A program made the position numbers and the translations under genes. The notes beneath the pieces were generated by a model that was not told where the DNA came from, made no database searches, and saw nothing but the letters and a program-made list of their open reading frames with translations. This document shows positions 1-12,236 of a stretch of DNA of 64,000 bases, piece after piece; within the stretch, counting starts at the first letter, position 1; each line of letters begins with the position of its first letter. The DNA comes from Amphiura filiformis (taxonomy: Eukaryota; Echinodermata; Ophiuroidea; Amphilepidida; Amphiuridae), in the NCBI RefSeq assembly GCF_039555335.1, contig NC_092642.1, forward strand, positions 15,467,208 through 15,531,207. Direction: 5' to 3'.

Positions 1-93
1 AATGAAAACTTATTTGAAACTGTTTTAAATTTAAAGTATTTTTCCCAAATCCAGGAAAATCGAGTTCAGAAATTATGTTAAATAAAATTATAA

Positions 94-764
94 AGTAAAC
101 GCATCCCAAAAAGAAAGTATCCAGTTTGATTTTCGTCCATAAGTCAAAGATGTGGTCTTAAATCAAGACCTACCAAAAGTATGTTACAGATCAATTTAGT
201 CCGCAGAGTTTGATACCCCATTTGTCCAAATTGATGCAGAATTGATGACACAACGACCTTTTAAATGTAATCCCTTCAATTTCAAAAGTTGCAGTAAATT
301 CCTATTGATTTGGTACTGCTACTCAATATGGACAGCGATAAAGCAAGGCCAGAGCGCATCAGAAGTCTCGCTGAGAGCATGGGCCGCAGATGTCTGGCAA
401 TCATTGATGCAGCAGGAGGACATACCAGATATGGACTGTGAAGAGTGAAGGGTAAAACATTGAGGAAGGTGTAGTGGAGTCAAACAGCATTAGACTGTCT
501 CTGTTATTGTGTACCTTTGTGAAGAATCTTGAGAAGCAGGAAAATAACATTAATAGGAATTACTGCAACTTTAAAAATTAAAGTGACTACATTTAAAAGA
601 TCACTGTGTCATCAGTTCTGCATCGATTTGGACAAATGAGGTATCAAACTGTGCAGAATACATTCATCTGTAACATACTTTTGGTAGGTCTTGATTTAAA
701 ACCCTCTTCTTTGATTTATGGATAAAAATCAAACTGGATACTTTCTTTTTGGGATGCGTTTACT
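94..764. repeat. Inverted-repeat DNA element (671 bp, non-autonomous)
   Basis: The two ends are long inverted repeats of about 168 bp (about 94-262 and 598-764) that begin AGTAAACGCATCCC and pair with few mismatches. The middle (about 263-597) holds no convincing transposase. The short open frames inside it (242-448 and an overlapping one near 329) look incidental. No clear target-site duplication is visible, so the superfamily cannot be named. Confidence 0.8.
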
Positions 765-899
765 ACTAGGGTTGTACTGAGGTTAGGGGCAGACATGAGA
801 GACGTGACATTATAATATTATTACAAAAGATAGAAACAATTTGTGAAAATCTCGATTAAATTAACATGCACAATGAGATTATTGCCAGCAAGGCCACAA

Positions 900-1060
<161 letters not shown>

Positions 1061-2271
1061 GCTAATCTGACAATGCGCAGATTGACCATAACGGGACCAA
1101 TATCAAGTGCCAATTTGTGTGTGGGGGGCACGTTCTGAATTTGGCAATGCGTAAATTGCCAACTGTAGTCTGCTTAGCAAAAATCGACGCTATCACCTCA
1201 TTCAGTTTTCTTGTAACAACCAAATTAATCGGAGAGAATTTTTTATCAATAATGAAATAAGGTGACCTAAAATTGAACTTGGCCTTGATCAATGACGTCG
1301 CTTCAAGAATTTTAAGATTAAGTCTTATTATTGACCGTATATACACCACTTGTCCATGTGTCAATTAAAATACTATACATCCATATAATGGATGATAATC
1401 TTGATTTGGCTGACAGTAATTGATGCCTTGTTTTTACTCCAAAATCTGTAATCCGTGCACGAAACAAATCACTAAGGCTTGAAAGCTGAGATCGTAATGC
1501 CTGATTTAATTAGAAATGTTACAATGGAAATTACAAATTCCTTTGGTTAAAGAGCCAGGACAGTTCACTTTATTACAAGGAGAAATAGGGCAGATATCTT
1601 TGTCTTAATTGTGCTAATTAAGGTCAAAATTGTCACGTTTTTCGTTAAAAAGTATGTAATAACCATGATAACAGAATATTAAAATGTGAATAAAAACGTT
1701 TTTATCGATTTAAATTGTTTCATAAATCATTTGCAACCACGAAACTCCAGGAGATGTAGGCTATTCATGTATAAATCCGATCTCTTTTTGTCTTTGCCAA
1801 AATCTTAAAATGACCAAAATAAGACAACAGTCCTCGTCACCAGTCACAGAAATTATATATAGGTAACCGAACATTTCTTTACATACATTAGGGTCAAATT
1901 GAGATCACGACTCTTGATGAATGGTTCAACATTGTTCAAGAAACGGACCTTTTAAAATGAGAACGGACCTTTTAAATGAGATTGTTAATTGATATGTGCC
2001 TATTTTTATCAAAAGACATCTTGTTTCCCACTCTACCGCTATCTGATACATGGTACACACGCAGGCATTGATATAGACATTCCAAAACGCCCAATTCTAA
2101 AGCCTAGGACTATCTCTGGATTACTGTCCTATATGATCAAGTTTTTTGTAATAATCCATCTGGCGACGCGACGTCAGATCTCATTGCCCTTGCTCTTTTA
2201 CAAATCATGGTATATTATGATTATTAAGAATATTTTAAATGCTTATAATTATGAGAAAGAAGCCAGGGGGC
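1061..2271. other. No gene recognised
   Basis: AT-rich intergenic sequence. Frames at 1062-1364 (minus) and 1989-2297 (plus) lack recognisable domains or convincing composition. A short direct duplication (ACGGACCTTTTAAATGAG-like) occurs near 1944-1981. Confidence 0.5.
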
Positions 2272-2440
2272 TATCAACGTTGGAATTTCGACGTTAAAAT
2301 TAGGTTGAGGATTTGCAAATTGACATCAACGCTGATACAACGTTGACATTTCAACCAACCTATAGGTTTAAATCAGGTTAGGGTGAACTTCGACGTTGTT
2401 TCAACGTTAAAACAACGTTGAAATCACAACCTGTGCCAAC
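2272..2440. repeat. CAACGTTGA-type imperfect repeat
   Basis: The palindromic core CAACGTTGA and close variants recur at least five times in 170 bp, on both strands, within an otherwise unstructured stretch. It resembles a short fold-back or minisatellite unit. No coding potential is seen. Confidence 0.6.
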
Positions 2441-2462
2441 TGAGAATGAGATGTTAGCTCAT

Positions 2463-3012
2463 AATTGAATACCTGAGTGGAAGAAGGGCCCAACTCCATC
2501 AAATCTGAATAGACAGAATGTTTTCGTCTTCAGGGGACCTTATACATGAACATATAATATTATATACATTCGAAATTATATGTGATGTTTCCATGGCAAC
2601 GGTACAGGTCTTAATACGAGCTGGAGTTGGGCCCTTCTTCCAATAATAAGTAATATACTAGCACCAGTTCCGTAAGCAGATGTGTTATAAATAGCTACAG
2701 AAATTTGGTATTATCCATTATTTGCACAAGTAGAAGCATGTAATATGTTAGCAAGAAAGTTTATTGCAGATTTCATGGATGAACAAAATTCCTCTTTAAC
2801 CAAATATTTGTGGAAGAAGGGCCCAACTCCATGGAGTTGGGCCTTTCTTCCATGAAAACCATGAATAGGTGTACGTGGAAGACTATTTAGAGAGTGGATT
2901 TTGACTCATCTTTCACACACAAGGAAGAACAGTCTGCTGGCAACAAAATGCTGGGTCTAACTCATTTTTTTTTAAATGGAGTTGGGCCCTTCTTCCACTC
3001 AGGTATTCAATT
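2463..3012. repeat. Fold-back element with repeated GGGCCC arms
   Basis: The left end (AATTGAATACCTGAG, then GGAAGAAGGGCCCAACTCC) pairs with the right end at 2977-3012. The same 19-base arm recurs inside, in reverse at about 2622-2642 and as a head-to-head hairpin at about 2812-2854. The element therefore carries five arm copies in alternating orientation. No transposase is present. Confidence 0.8.
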
Positions 3013-3423
3013 GCAAATAACGGTAAAATTCAACTTTGAATCCTGAATAGAAAATTTAACGTTATATTATCTGTGATTCAGTCCCGGGATTCAGTAGTAA
3101 CGAACAATTCAATAACAACGTAGTTTTTCCATTTCCCGGCTTGCCACGGAGAATCATAAACAAAGCACCATCACGATTAATTCTCAGTTTTGATGCTGAT
3201 GATGAGGAGGAGGAGCCAGGAGGATGGGAGGAGGAGGAGGGTGGAGATGGTGGCGACGTCGACATCGCCACCATCTTCACTTTCATTATCCTTTTCCATC
3301 CCCCCTCCTCCTGATCATCAGCAACAACAACAACAAGAAATGTCTTTAAAAAAGACAATGCCTCCAAGATACCAGTGGGCACCTTTTGTTATTAGTTAAG
3401 GAGACACTTATAATGCTAGCTTT
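3013..3423. other. GGA/CCT-rich low-complexity stretch, no gene
   Basis: Between about 3190 and 3345 the DNA is a purine-rich then pyrimidine-rich tract (GAGGAGGAG, then CCTCCTCC), which gives compositionally biased frames on both strands. A minus-strand frame contains a Walker-A-like GKPGNGKTT near 3125-3155, but nothing around it supports a gene. Confidence 0.5.
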
Positions 3424-4180
3424 AAGGTAACGCTATTGGATATAATAAATAATAATAATAATAAAAGGGGATTTTAAAGCGCCTAATACATAGATTTTTG
3501 TCTGATTGAAATATGTGAGTCCATTCTCTCCTGATTACAAGACTGAAATTTTTATTTTAATCGGATATTCGGTTACCAAAATATATGGCCTGTCAAAATG
3601 GCGCGAAACCAAGAAGTTGCCAACAAATTTCTTTTATTTTGATATGCAATGATGTCAGGTAGGCCTTATTTTCTAATTATATATGCAAGAATTGTACAAA
3701 GTAGAATGTTCAGATCGGCTACAAAATAAGATATAAAACCCATGAATGCCTTTTTCCATGCAAATTTCCATTTGCATAATTAATTAGGGCCCTAATCAAC
3801 TTTTCTAATAAGTGGCCCACATTAATTATGCAAATTGAAATTTGCCAAAACGCAACCGTAATTTTGTAGTAGGTCTACAGTGTGTGTTCTACCCATGTAC
3901 CATGCCTCGGTAGGCCTACTATAGCTCTTTTAATTGTATCTGAAATCTTTACTTTGCATAATTCATACATGTAATTAGAAAATCATCTGGCAACTGGACT
4001 TGTCAAAATATAGAAAATAAAAAGAAAGTTGTTGCCAATTTTTTGTTTTGGGTTCGCACCATTTTGACAGGCCATATCTCAAGAACCGAATGTAATCTAC
4101 AGGGCATAAGCTTTAACATATTATTTAAATAGAAAGAAAATCTAAATTTGTGCATTAGCCAATAGGGCCACGGTCACCTA
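3424..4180. repeat. Large degraded fold-back element (about 760 bp)
   Basis: Left sequences near 3567-3660 (TGGCCTGTCAAAATGG and following) pair with the reverse complement near 3995-4091. Outer ends (AAGGTAACGCTATTGG versus CCAATAGGGCCACGGTCACC) also pair, as do inner arms around CAAATTTCCATTTGCATAATTAA (3773 region) and 3815-3845. The nested complementarity spans the whole segment. No coding region is seen. Confidence 0.65.
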
Positions 4181-5228
4181 AAGCCATCTTGCAATCTTGC
4201 AGATAATTCTGATGTATGAAATAAGACCTTCAAACTTTCAGATATGAAGAGTTCCAGATGCAGGCAGCCGTTTCTGTTTTTTAATGCATATATGCCTAAG
4301 TTGTATCAAGAGTCATTTCTCGTGGATTTTTTGACTGAAAATTACGATTGTAACGTTTCAGATTTTTTTAATGCTTGTTTATTATATTTTGTATTCAGGA
4401 CTAAAATAATATTAATATTATTATATTTAGGGGGGTCGTTTTATAGGTCATTACTCTTTTGTATGTGTAATTGAATAAAAAATCAAAAACATTATTGTTT
4501 TGTTTTGTTTCCTTCATTTGTGCTTTGTCTTGCATCGAAAGGGCCAATATCAACACCTTGTTTGTAAGAAGTATTGTGTGGGGAAGATGATTCTTGCATT
4601 TTATTTTTATTTTTATCTTAACAAACAAAAAGCAAATTTCTCAGTCAAAGTCTTGAAACGGTCATGGGTATGCATGCAAAAATATTGCAACAGTACTCAG
4701 TAGAACATAAAACACAACCACGCATGGGAATTGGGGAAGCAAATACTTTAAAACGAATTATTCCGAATTATATCAACGCAATAAAATTGCAATACTTTAG
4801 TACATGTATTTGAACAGCAATGCCCGGGCAGCAATGAAGCCGGCCATAGGCGCGGCTAGGCGTATCATACCATACATTGCAGTTCAAATGCATCGGATCA
4901 TGATTGTGGCCTAGTCGAGCCTAGCATGCATGCCAGTCGGTCTGCTGACTCGCCGTGGCACAAAAATACCTCCAATTTTGCACAAAACAATCCATGATGT
5001 CAAATTATCACATCCAAAGTGTCGCCATGAACGTCAGCTTCAACTTCTCCAGCCAAAGTTTTTGCATTAATAATCAGGTTTCATGTAATCATGAAATTAA
5101 ACCTTGTTTGAGGTGTATTCCCATTGCCACAGCATAACGGTTTTCCAACTTGTCTTCAACGATAAAGCTGCTGATCACACCGAAGGCATTGAGGTGGTGT
5201 GGCTGCTGATGAGCGCTGAGGTACAACC
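4181..5228. other. No gene recognised
   Basis: AT-rich sequence with short chance frames (4244-4474, 4500-4703, 4955-5137). None has a recognisable domain or a splice-site arrangement worth reporting. Confidence 0.5.
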
Positions 5229-5373
5229 TATAATTAAAGACCGAATTAAAAAAGACTAGCTTGCGTCTGACGTCATGACAAAGGCGCGCCGTGATTGGTT
5301 GCTGTGTGCTGCAGGTCTGGTTTACAGGACGGCATACGCAAGCTAGTCTTTTTTAATTCGGTCTTCAATTATA
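5229..5373. mobile_element. MITE family 1, copy 1 (TA-flanked palindromic MITE)
   Basis: Inverted ends TATAATTAAAGACCGAATTA and its complement enclose a GC-richer core (TGACGTCATGACAAAGGCGCGCCGTGATTGG). The arms continue as AAAAAGACTAGCTTGCGT, giving a hairpin of roughly 45 bp per arm. TA at each edge fits Tc1/mariner-type insertion. Three related copies lie at 12077, 16850 and 56745. Confidence 0.88.
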
Positions 5374-6668
5374 CAACATATGAGTTTGAAAATATTCTAA
5401 TGCATAATTCATTAACTTGATAGACCCACGCCATTGGCGCCACGTGCTAGGCGTTTCTAGAATCCCTATAGAATAAGATTAATTTTAATGCTAATTTATT
5501 GCACATGCTGAGGAAGCGTGATTACCTTTTGAACATTCGGAAATGGCGATAGGCGAATTTATGTATGGCGCAAAGAGGTGGGGGATATATATTGGGCTCT
5601 CGATATTGGGCGGAAATTAGAGTACTTGTCAGAATATAAATTTGTACAATCGGCCTACATGCCGCGCAATGTGCGGCATTTTAGGTGTAAATTTCAAAGC
5701 ATACTACCTCCTGCGGAGGCAGAAAAACAACGATAGCAGTCGTAGCGCAATCTTTGTCTTCGTCTTCGTCAGAGGACGAAAATTAAGACAATGGTTATAA
5801 CAATAAGAAGAAACCAATGTGAGGTGGTGGAGGAGGAATTATTGGAGGACTGAAAGATGTTGCGGAAGGATCGAGTAGAATGAAATATTGAAGTTGTAGA
5901 CATGGTAAAAGGGCTAGTTGATTTCAGTGTTACTCGATCCTACACATTATGACCCTGTTGATATCGTTAGTTATAGCCAATAACCATAGGTATTCCGTCT
6001 TGAGGACATCATGAGGACATGACCTCAATTACACCACATAACGCCAGGTAAACTGACCATAGATGATGATGGACTGGTCAGCCATCATGGCCATACATGT
6101 AGAGTGTATGTCACTTCATTTACCAAGCGGAAGTTTTCAATTTTGTACTTGAAGACATACACATCTGTATATATCACAATTCATGATATTGGTTTAAAAA
6201 ATAATGTATGGTAGCGTCTTTCCGAGATGGATGAACTAAAACATGTCCGCACCCTGCGGTTAATTTTGTAGCATTTCTCTGAGATCGAGACAATGCCCAC
6301 TAAAATATTATCCGTATCAGTTGGAGTTCATGGTGGTTTTTGTATGCCCAATATAATAAAATCATAATGCTCATTATTAATCCCGGGTTTAGATTTTAAA
6401 AAATTCCTTTTATTTGTACGACAGTAATAAGTTATCAAAAAGAACATTAAATTGAGATTTCGTTAATCTTATTTTGTGTGAAATATAAGTGATTACAGAG
6501 TCAAGATGAAACGACGTGCGGTTTGTGTTGTTCGCGATCCTTCTTATTGTTGTTTTTGTTTGTTTCCTTTGTTTTGTCTTTACATCTCCTCACCTCTTTA
6601 TATAATAGGGGGCCTGTCCCACACAATCTATCATATTCATCACTTATTTTTCTCTTATTTTTTCACAG
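5374..6668. other. No exon recognised upstream of the RASL12-like switch-I exon
   Basis: The P-loop exon of the Ras-like gene would be expected in or beyond this interval. I looked for a GxxGxGKS-type coding sequence ending one base into an Ala codon before a GT donor and did not find one. Short frames around 6506-6714 overlap the real exon in other frames. Confidence 0.4.
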
Positions 6669-6725
6669 CGTTGACTGTCAAGTACATTACAAGAAGATTT
6701 ATCAACGAATATGATCCTACATTAG
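6669..6725 (+). CDS. RASL12: RASL12-like small GTPase, switch-I exon (internal exon)
   Basis: This 57-nt exon is bounded by a pyrimidine-rich acceptor ending CACAG (6668) and a donor GTAAG (6726). It encodes ALTVKYITRRFINEYDPTL, with split codons at both ends (its first two bases complete an Ala codon; its last base starts Glu). This is the segment right after the P-loop in Ras-family proteins. ALTV follows the GxGKS motif, and FINEYDPTL is the switch-I/effector region, with YDPT carrying the Mg-coordinating Thr (Thr35 of Ras). The phase joins correctly to 13934 to give LEDTYTKED. The protein is expected to be a cytosolic GTP-binding regulator. The preceding exon, which should carry the P-loop, was not located, so the gene is incomplete at its 5' end. 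Confidence 0.85.
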
Positions 6726-8121
6726 GTAAGATATCAAATATCGGTCTAAATATTTTTCGATTTGGGTCAGGCATATTATTTGGCGTAATCATGCAAATTG
6801 GCATATTGGCTGATCTTAAAAGCTCTTAAATGCATCTTAGCTTAGCATTACCGGTATATCTTTTGGCTGTTTTTGCAGTTTAATGAATTTTATCAACATG
6901 ATGTAAAATCCCAACTTTGATTTAACCTTTAATAATAAAAAATTCCTTTAAAAAGGAATGGGCGCCCAATGACAGCTTTGATTTGATGTGCTGAAATAGC
7001 TTGAAATATAATCTTTTTAATAAAAATGATAATAAAGCATAGCATGCAATTATTGGATTCTTGTAAAAGTAACATAACCTATATATCATGTCAGTCCAAA
7101 ACATATTTCGCCAATTTGAACTTGCGACTCCTGATATTGCCATGACTGTAGTTGAACAGAGCAAAATTTGATCTCACTTTTATCTCTGTTCGAAGTTGTT
7201 CGCTGTTGTTCAATACAACATTTGAGTAGTAAACACGAGATGGGCTAATCATTTCGATTAAAACATTTCACTTTCGATTTCTGACTATAACTGGTTATGT
7301 ATGATATCAGCTGGCGCAGTATGTGATCTCATTATAGTAACCATAAGGTGACCTGCCGTATAATTACCTTGTAATTGACCCGATGTAAGGACACGTTTAC
7401 TCAAGGTGAAGGTATTGGTGAGGCCGACTATGCAACCCAAGATGCAAATGAAATACCGAGCGAGTGAATCTTTTCATCGAGATGTTCTTGTATAAACATA
7501 CAACATTTACATTGCCCCCACTATGCACCCCCCCCCACCCCCCCTCCCCACCCACCATCATGACTTTACCCGCGATGTCGACATCGGTAGAGAGGAGGAT
7601 AGTCCAAGAGTAATACACTTTTCCAGGATCGGGAGAGACACCCGGGGAGAGGCAGCTATAGCCTATAGGCACATGACCATTGACAAGAGCTTTACAATTG
7701 ACTGTCATTTACGACAGCTTCCGATAAGATCGAATAAGCAATGGTCAGTTCGTGATTTAAGAATTTCCCCACCTTGATTTTCATATAGATACTGTCTATG
7801 ATAGGCCTATAGACTAGAATAATTTTAGTTTTTGCAGTCACTTTCATGGTTCAGATAGGCTAGCACCCTTCCCTGACTTCCATACCCGGGCCGGGGGTTT
7901 CATAATAATTCATATTGTCGCGTGCCGGTAGGTGAAATGTTTATGAGAAGTGTGCGAGCAATCTCCATTTATCACTTGTGGCCATAAATCAGATATTGGG
8001 GGAGTTACGAAGAGGACAAGATTATGATGACACAGAATTTGTACTTAGGTCATAGCCTATATTGCAAAAGTAAACAGATCGGTGTGATATGACACCACAA
8101 ATGAACAACAAAGTGATAAGG

Positions 8122-8174
8122 CTATTCATCATCATTTGTCGTCGTCATCGAAGGCGTTTTCGTTATCATCGTCG

Positions 8175-8206
<32 letters not shown>

Positions 8207-8445
8207 GTCGTCGTCGTCGTCATTTTCATCGTCATCATCGTCATTGTCAACATCATCATCATCATCATCTTCATCATCATGGCATCATCGAGCATAATCA
8301 TTGCCGTCGTTTTGTCATCGTCATCATCATCGTCATCATCATCGTCAACCTTATCATTATCGTCGTCATCATCATCATCATCATCATTCAACAACAACCA
8401 CAAAATCATCATTATCATCATTATCGTCACTATTTTGCATCGGTG
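8122..8445. repeat. (ATC/GTC)n trinucleotide microsatellite
   Basis: CAT, CGT and CATCAT triplets fill nearly the whole stretch, with small interruptions. The long frames on both strands (poly-His/Arg, poly-Ser, poly-Asp/Met) are direct consequences of the triplet repeat and are not genes. Confidence 0.95.
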
Positions 8446-8893
8446 CTCAAAAGGTAATGCATGCTGGAAAACTGACATTACAAGAGTGACTCAATTGCTA
8501 TTGCTGTGCAGTTTTGTAATTTCTAGTTCTCGATGAGCCCGTAATAAAGGCGTAATCAGGCCTAATTAGGCTATACTTGTAATTAGGCTAATAATCTCGT
8601 TGCTTGCCGGGGTCATGTTCTCATCGGGCTCATCCTCTTTCTTGAGACATTGGAAGATTGGAACTATAGCTGTTCCTGAAGTTAAATTTTAAATATATTT
8701 TAAAATGATAGACTGATTATTTTGGACGCCATTGTACAACCATGTCCCAGGGTCTAGTATTTAAACTGAGCAAACATAAACAATACCAACTGTGATTATC
8801 TACATCTACATAGACAATGATAGAGAAAGAAACCGCCATGTACTTTATTAAGTCTTGAAAGGAAAACGGTTCAAGAAAACATTGTTTCATGAA

Positions 8894-8944
8894 TGAATAT
8901 TTTCGTTAATATTGTAATTGAATATTTTCGTTAATATTGTAATA
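8894..8944. repeat. 25-bp tandem duplication
   Basis: TGAATATTTTCGTTAATATT plus GTAAT appears twice head-to-tail and identically, which indicates a recent local duplication. Confidence 0.85.
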
Positions 8945-9880
8945 ATGATGCAATTCATGTTGTCATTCGACTCTACAGCAAAAATGTCAAATACTTGTTT
9001 GACAGTTTGAAATCCTCAAATTGACCATTGATATGAAGAATTAGGCGGTTGAACTTTCTTATATCTCAAGGAATCACTAAATAAATAACACAGATATAGG
9101 GTGTTTACTTTGTAGGTTTTCTTTTGTGCTGCAAATCAAATAAAGATTATATCAGCAAAACTGTATAAAATACGGCAAAATGTTCTGCAAACATTGAGCA
9201 CGTAACATACCGTATTCAACAAATCTAAATTATTTAATATGAGAAGGACATTCCTCGCATTCAGATTGCAATTTGATGTGCTCTCAGGTCCTACAAAAGG
9301 GTGGCCGAACCCTTAAAAAAGTCAAGTGAATAAAAACACAACTGACTTTGTCCAAAATATTACATTTTTTTGTGACCCTATCTAAAGCTAAATTGCTAAA
9401 CTCGTTATCCTAAATTCAAAGTTATCGATAAATTAATAACCTGTCAAGACCTTCATCAATTGTGTCTTATATAAATATAAGGCAGTATATTGGTTTCTGC
9501 CAGGGTCTATGTTTTCACCGTGTTTGCCGTTCTGCACCTGCAACATCATCTAACGGTAAAGTTGTGACTGAAGCATTGTTGAACAGTAAACCTTGCCTTT
9601 CGCCAAACTTGCGACAACATTAAGAATGTTTAGAATACAAATATTATTATTAACATTCGTAGCTATATATAGCCGTTTAAGATGGCAAAGACAAACGTCA
9701 TAAGCAAATAGATCCAAAAGAGAATAATAGCATCAGAAAGCGCAATTTGAATGCATTCGATTGCAATCCATTTTTTTTTAAAGCGAAGAATCATAAAGCC
9801 ATGACATCTGATTGCTATAATTAATAGCTTATATAATTTTATATCGTTTTCCATATACATTGATTATAATAATTTTTCGA

Positions 9881-9984
9881 AATATGGCGCACACAATAGG
9901 AGGGCAGTATTCAATCTGGGTAAAACCCGGCAAACTCAAAAGCCTTTACCCACGTACAGCGCCATCCAATTGTGTCCGCCATAT
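9881..9984. repeat. Short inverted-repeat element
   Basis: AATATGGCGCACACAAT at the left pairs with ATTGTGTCCGCCATAT at the right, and a partly complementary core lies around GGGTAAAACCC. It is probably a small MITE in the intron. Confidence 0.55.
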
Positions 9985-10130
9985 CGCGAAAAGGCTAATC
10001 CATAATTTGGTTTTTGGCGATCCCTTCATGTAGGTCCTATCCCCTATCTATATAGTTCCTCACCTGATTGGTTTCTTAGCCACCGTACAAAACTTAAACG
10101 CGTTTAATTGAAGGGTATATAGAATTTATA

Positions 10131-10315
10131 GATGTCTCATTTAAGACAGAAAATACCGTCACGGTATGCAAATTAGGGTCAGGGGTTAGGGCTAGGATTA
10201 GGGTCAGGCCAGGTTATAACCTATAGGGGTTAAGGTTCGTTTCTGTCTTAAATGATACATTAAATGATACATTTACCAATTTTAATTGGTAAATGTATCA
10301 TTTAAGACAGAAACG
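10131..10315. repeat. Hairpin element with TCATTTAAGACAGAAA arms
   Basis: From 10238 to 10315, CGTTTCTGTCTTAAATGATAC pairs almost perfectly with the tail, around the centre ACCAATTTTAATTGGT. A 12-bp duplication (TAAATGATACAT) lies in the left arm. A further copy of the arm occurs at 10131-10155, so the element may begin there. The interior GGGTTAGGGCTAGGATTAGGG resembles telomeric repeat only loosely. Confidence 0.7.
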
Positions 10316-10726
10316 AAAAAGTCTTCTGCATTCCAAATAGGGGAAGGCCCGTGAAGGATGTGCCAAATCGCAAGACCCCTTTCTCTTCTAACCAGATTTT
10401 CAGAAAACACCCGTCGACCCTACCACAGAGTCCATGCAAAGATATCAAGAAACCCCAATTCAGTCGTTTTCAAATTAGGGCCAAATTCGCTTTGCCATAA
10501 TACTATTTTGCGCCTTTTTATATAAATCTTTATAGATTTTGATATACGAGGAAAAAATCCCATCTATAAATGACAATATAATACATTGCATGTAATGATA
10601 TCTATCATGTGCTACGAAACAGTAAAGTTCTAGAATGTTTTATTATCTAAAGCCATCGGAATTGACGTGGTAATATCACTCAGTCCATCTGAGGAGGAAG
10701 AGGAGGAGGCTGATATATAGGCACTG

Positions 10727-10920
10727 GGATCCACAACATGCTCATCTATAGGGCACAGTTTTTAACCCCAATACATGTGTACATTCATTGTATGACCTTT
10801 GAAAATTTGAGTACAAAAACTCATAATCTGCAACTTGAGGTCAAATTTTGCACTATGGTTGTTTTATTGAGGTTATTGAACTATGTCATTGGGATGAGGC
10901 CATTGTGGTCCATAGTGAGA
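10727..10920 (+). repeat. Dispersed repeat family 2, copy A
   Basis: The sequence runs from GGATCCACAACATGCTCATC to ATTGGGATGAGGCCATTGTGG and CCATAGTGAG. It is the same 190-200 bp unit as at 34054 (minus), 43791, 45611, 51493 (minus) and 52936. It has no terminal inverted repeat that I can see and no coding capacity. The frame at 10738-11082 is a by-product of it. Confidence 0.85.
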
Positions 10921-11066
10921 CACTTTGAGCTTGTCATAACAATATTTGATATCATAACCAGGATATTCCAACGTGACCTACTTATGGAAACACAACACGC
11001 CGCTCGCTATCACTCGCTCACGCAGTTTACACGTTTTAAAAGCTTTAGACTGGTCACTGATGACAT

Positions 11067-11250
11067 GGGCTATTCCAGATGAAATCCGCACACCCCCTGT
11101 GGAAGACATGACCTTAATCTCCCACACCGGGAGTGCGAATTTCAAAAGAGGTTACCTGAATTGGTGACTCCGTTTGAAATTCACATTCCCTGTGTGGAAG
11201 ATTAAGATCATGTCTGCCACAGGGGGTGTATGGATTTAAACTGAATAGCA
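11067..11250. mobile_element. MITE family 3, intact copy
   Basis: The ends GGGCTATTCCAGATGAAATC and the complement of GGATTTAAACTGAATAGC are inverted. Internal CACCCCCTGTGGAAGACATGA pairs with TCATGTCTGCCACAGGGGGTG. The centre is GTTACCTGAATTGGTGACTCC. Related copies are at 19893-20405 (interrupted) and about 57954-58085. Confidence 0.85.
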
Positions 11251-12076
11251 CAATTATTTGGAGCGTACATCAACTTGATGTTAAAACATGTCAGATAAAA
11301 AGTAGATGTGTATCGTTGGCAGCCTGAAATAGTTTGAAATGTCATAAAGCATGAAAAAGTAATTCAATTAAAAAGTGATCTTGATGTCAGCGTTTTAAAA
11401 ATGACGATTATAATTAGCCTACAACGAGCTTTGTAAACCACTGCTTATTTACTGCGAATTACGGTACATGAAACTATAAACATTTCAAAAATACTGCTAT
11501 AATTTGCTCAATATTTGTTTGAACGATGGATAGCCTCCAATGTTTTAGACAATTGGTAAAAATGTTTGGTTTTTTAGAAACTGTTTGTTTGCAATTTATT
11601 CGAAATCGACAATAAAACTTACAACTTATCTGTGAATCTAACCACAGTGTCAAAAGTTTAACTTCTGACTGTTGCTTTTAAAGTTCTATTTTGACAGTGT
11701 TTACATCTATAATCATATCAAATGTACGTGTAAGCTTGCCAATGCACTCAACATGCTCAATGTCATTACTACATTAGGTTTATTTGGACAACCTGTCATT
11801 CATCATGACGATCACACCAGGTTTTACGTAAAGTTATTGCAGTGTATTGTGACATTTAAACGGAGAATGTTGTATCATCAGTAGGCCTATGATGAATAGT
11901 TTCCAATGAATCTTCGATTCATGTCTTCGATTAAGGAAAGTTCTAATTGCCATACAAGATATTGTACGAAATTGGTATTCTTTTCACTCAATATCATAGG
12001 GCAAGGGCGCACAATTGGTTTGGCAAATACCACCCAGCATGCAAAAGATGCCAAAATGGTTTGACAATGGCGTAGC

Positions 12077-12236
12077 TAAATTGAAGACCGAATTAAAAAG
12101 ACTACGGTAGTTTGCGTCTGACGTCAGGACAAAGGCGCAGCGTGATTGGATGCTGACCTGCGCAGTACGGCATTTTTGGTCTGGTTGACAGGACGTCATA
12201 CACAAACTAGTCTTTTTGATTCGGTCTTTAATTATA
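12077..12236. mobile_element. MITE family 1, copy 2
   Basis: TAAATTGAAGACCGAATTAA at the left pairs with TTCGGTCTTTAATTATA at the right. The conserved core (GTCTGACGTCAGGACAAAGG, GATTGGATGCTGACCTGCGC, GACATTTTTGGTCTGG-like) matches the other copies. It lies in the first listed RASL12-like intron. Confidence 0.88.

Noticed and set aside
8089..8536. Overlapping frames rich in His/Arg, Ser or Asp/Met
   Set aside because: Produced by the ATC/GTC triplet microsatellite on both strands.
10175..10212. Telomere-like GGGTTAGGGCTAGGATTAGGG
   Set aside because: Only two or three irregular units inside a hairpin element; not a telomeric array.
10738..11082. 114-residue plus-strand frame
   Set aside because: Covers repeat family 2 and the start of a MITE; other copies of the repeat do not keep the frame open.
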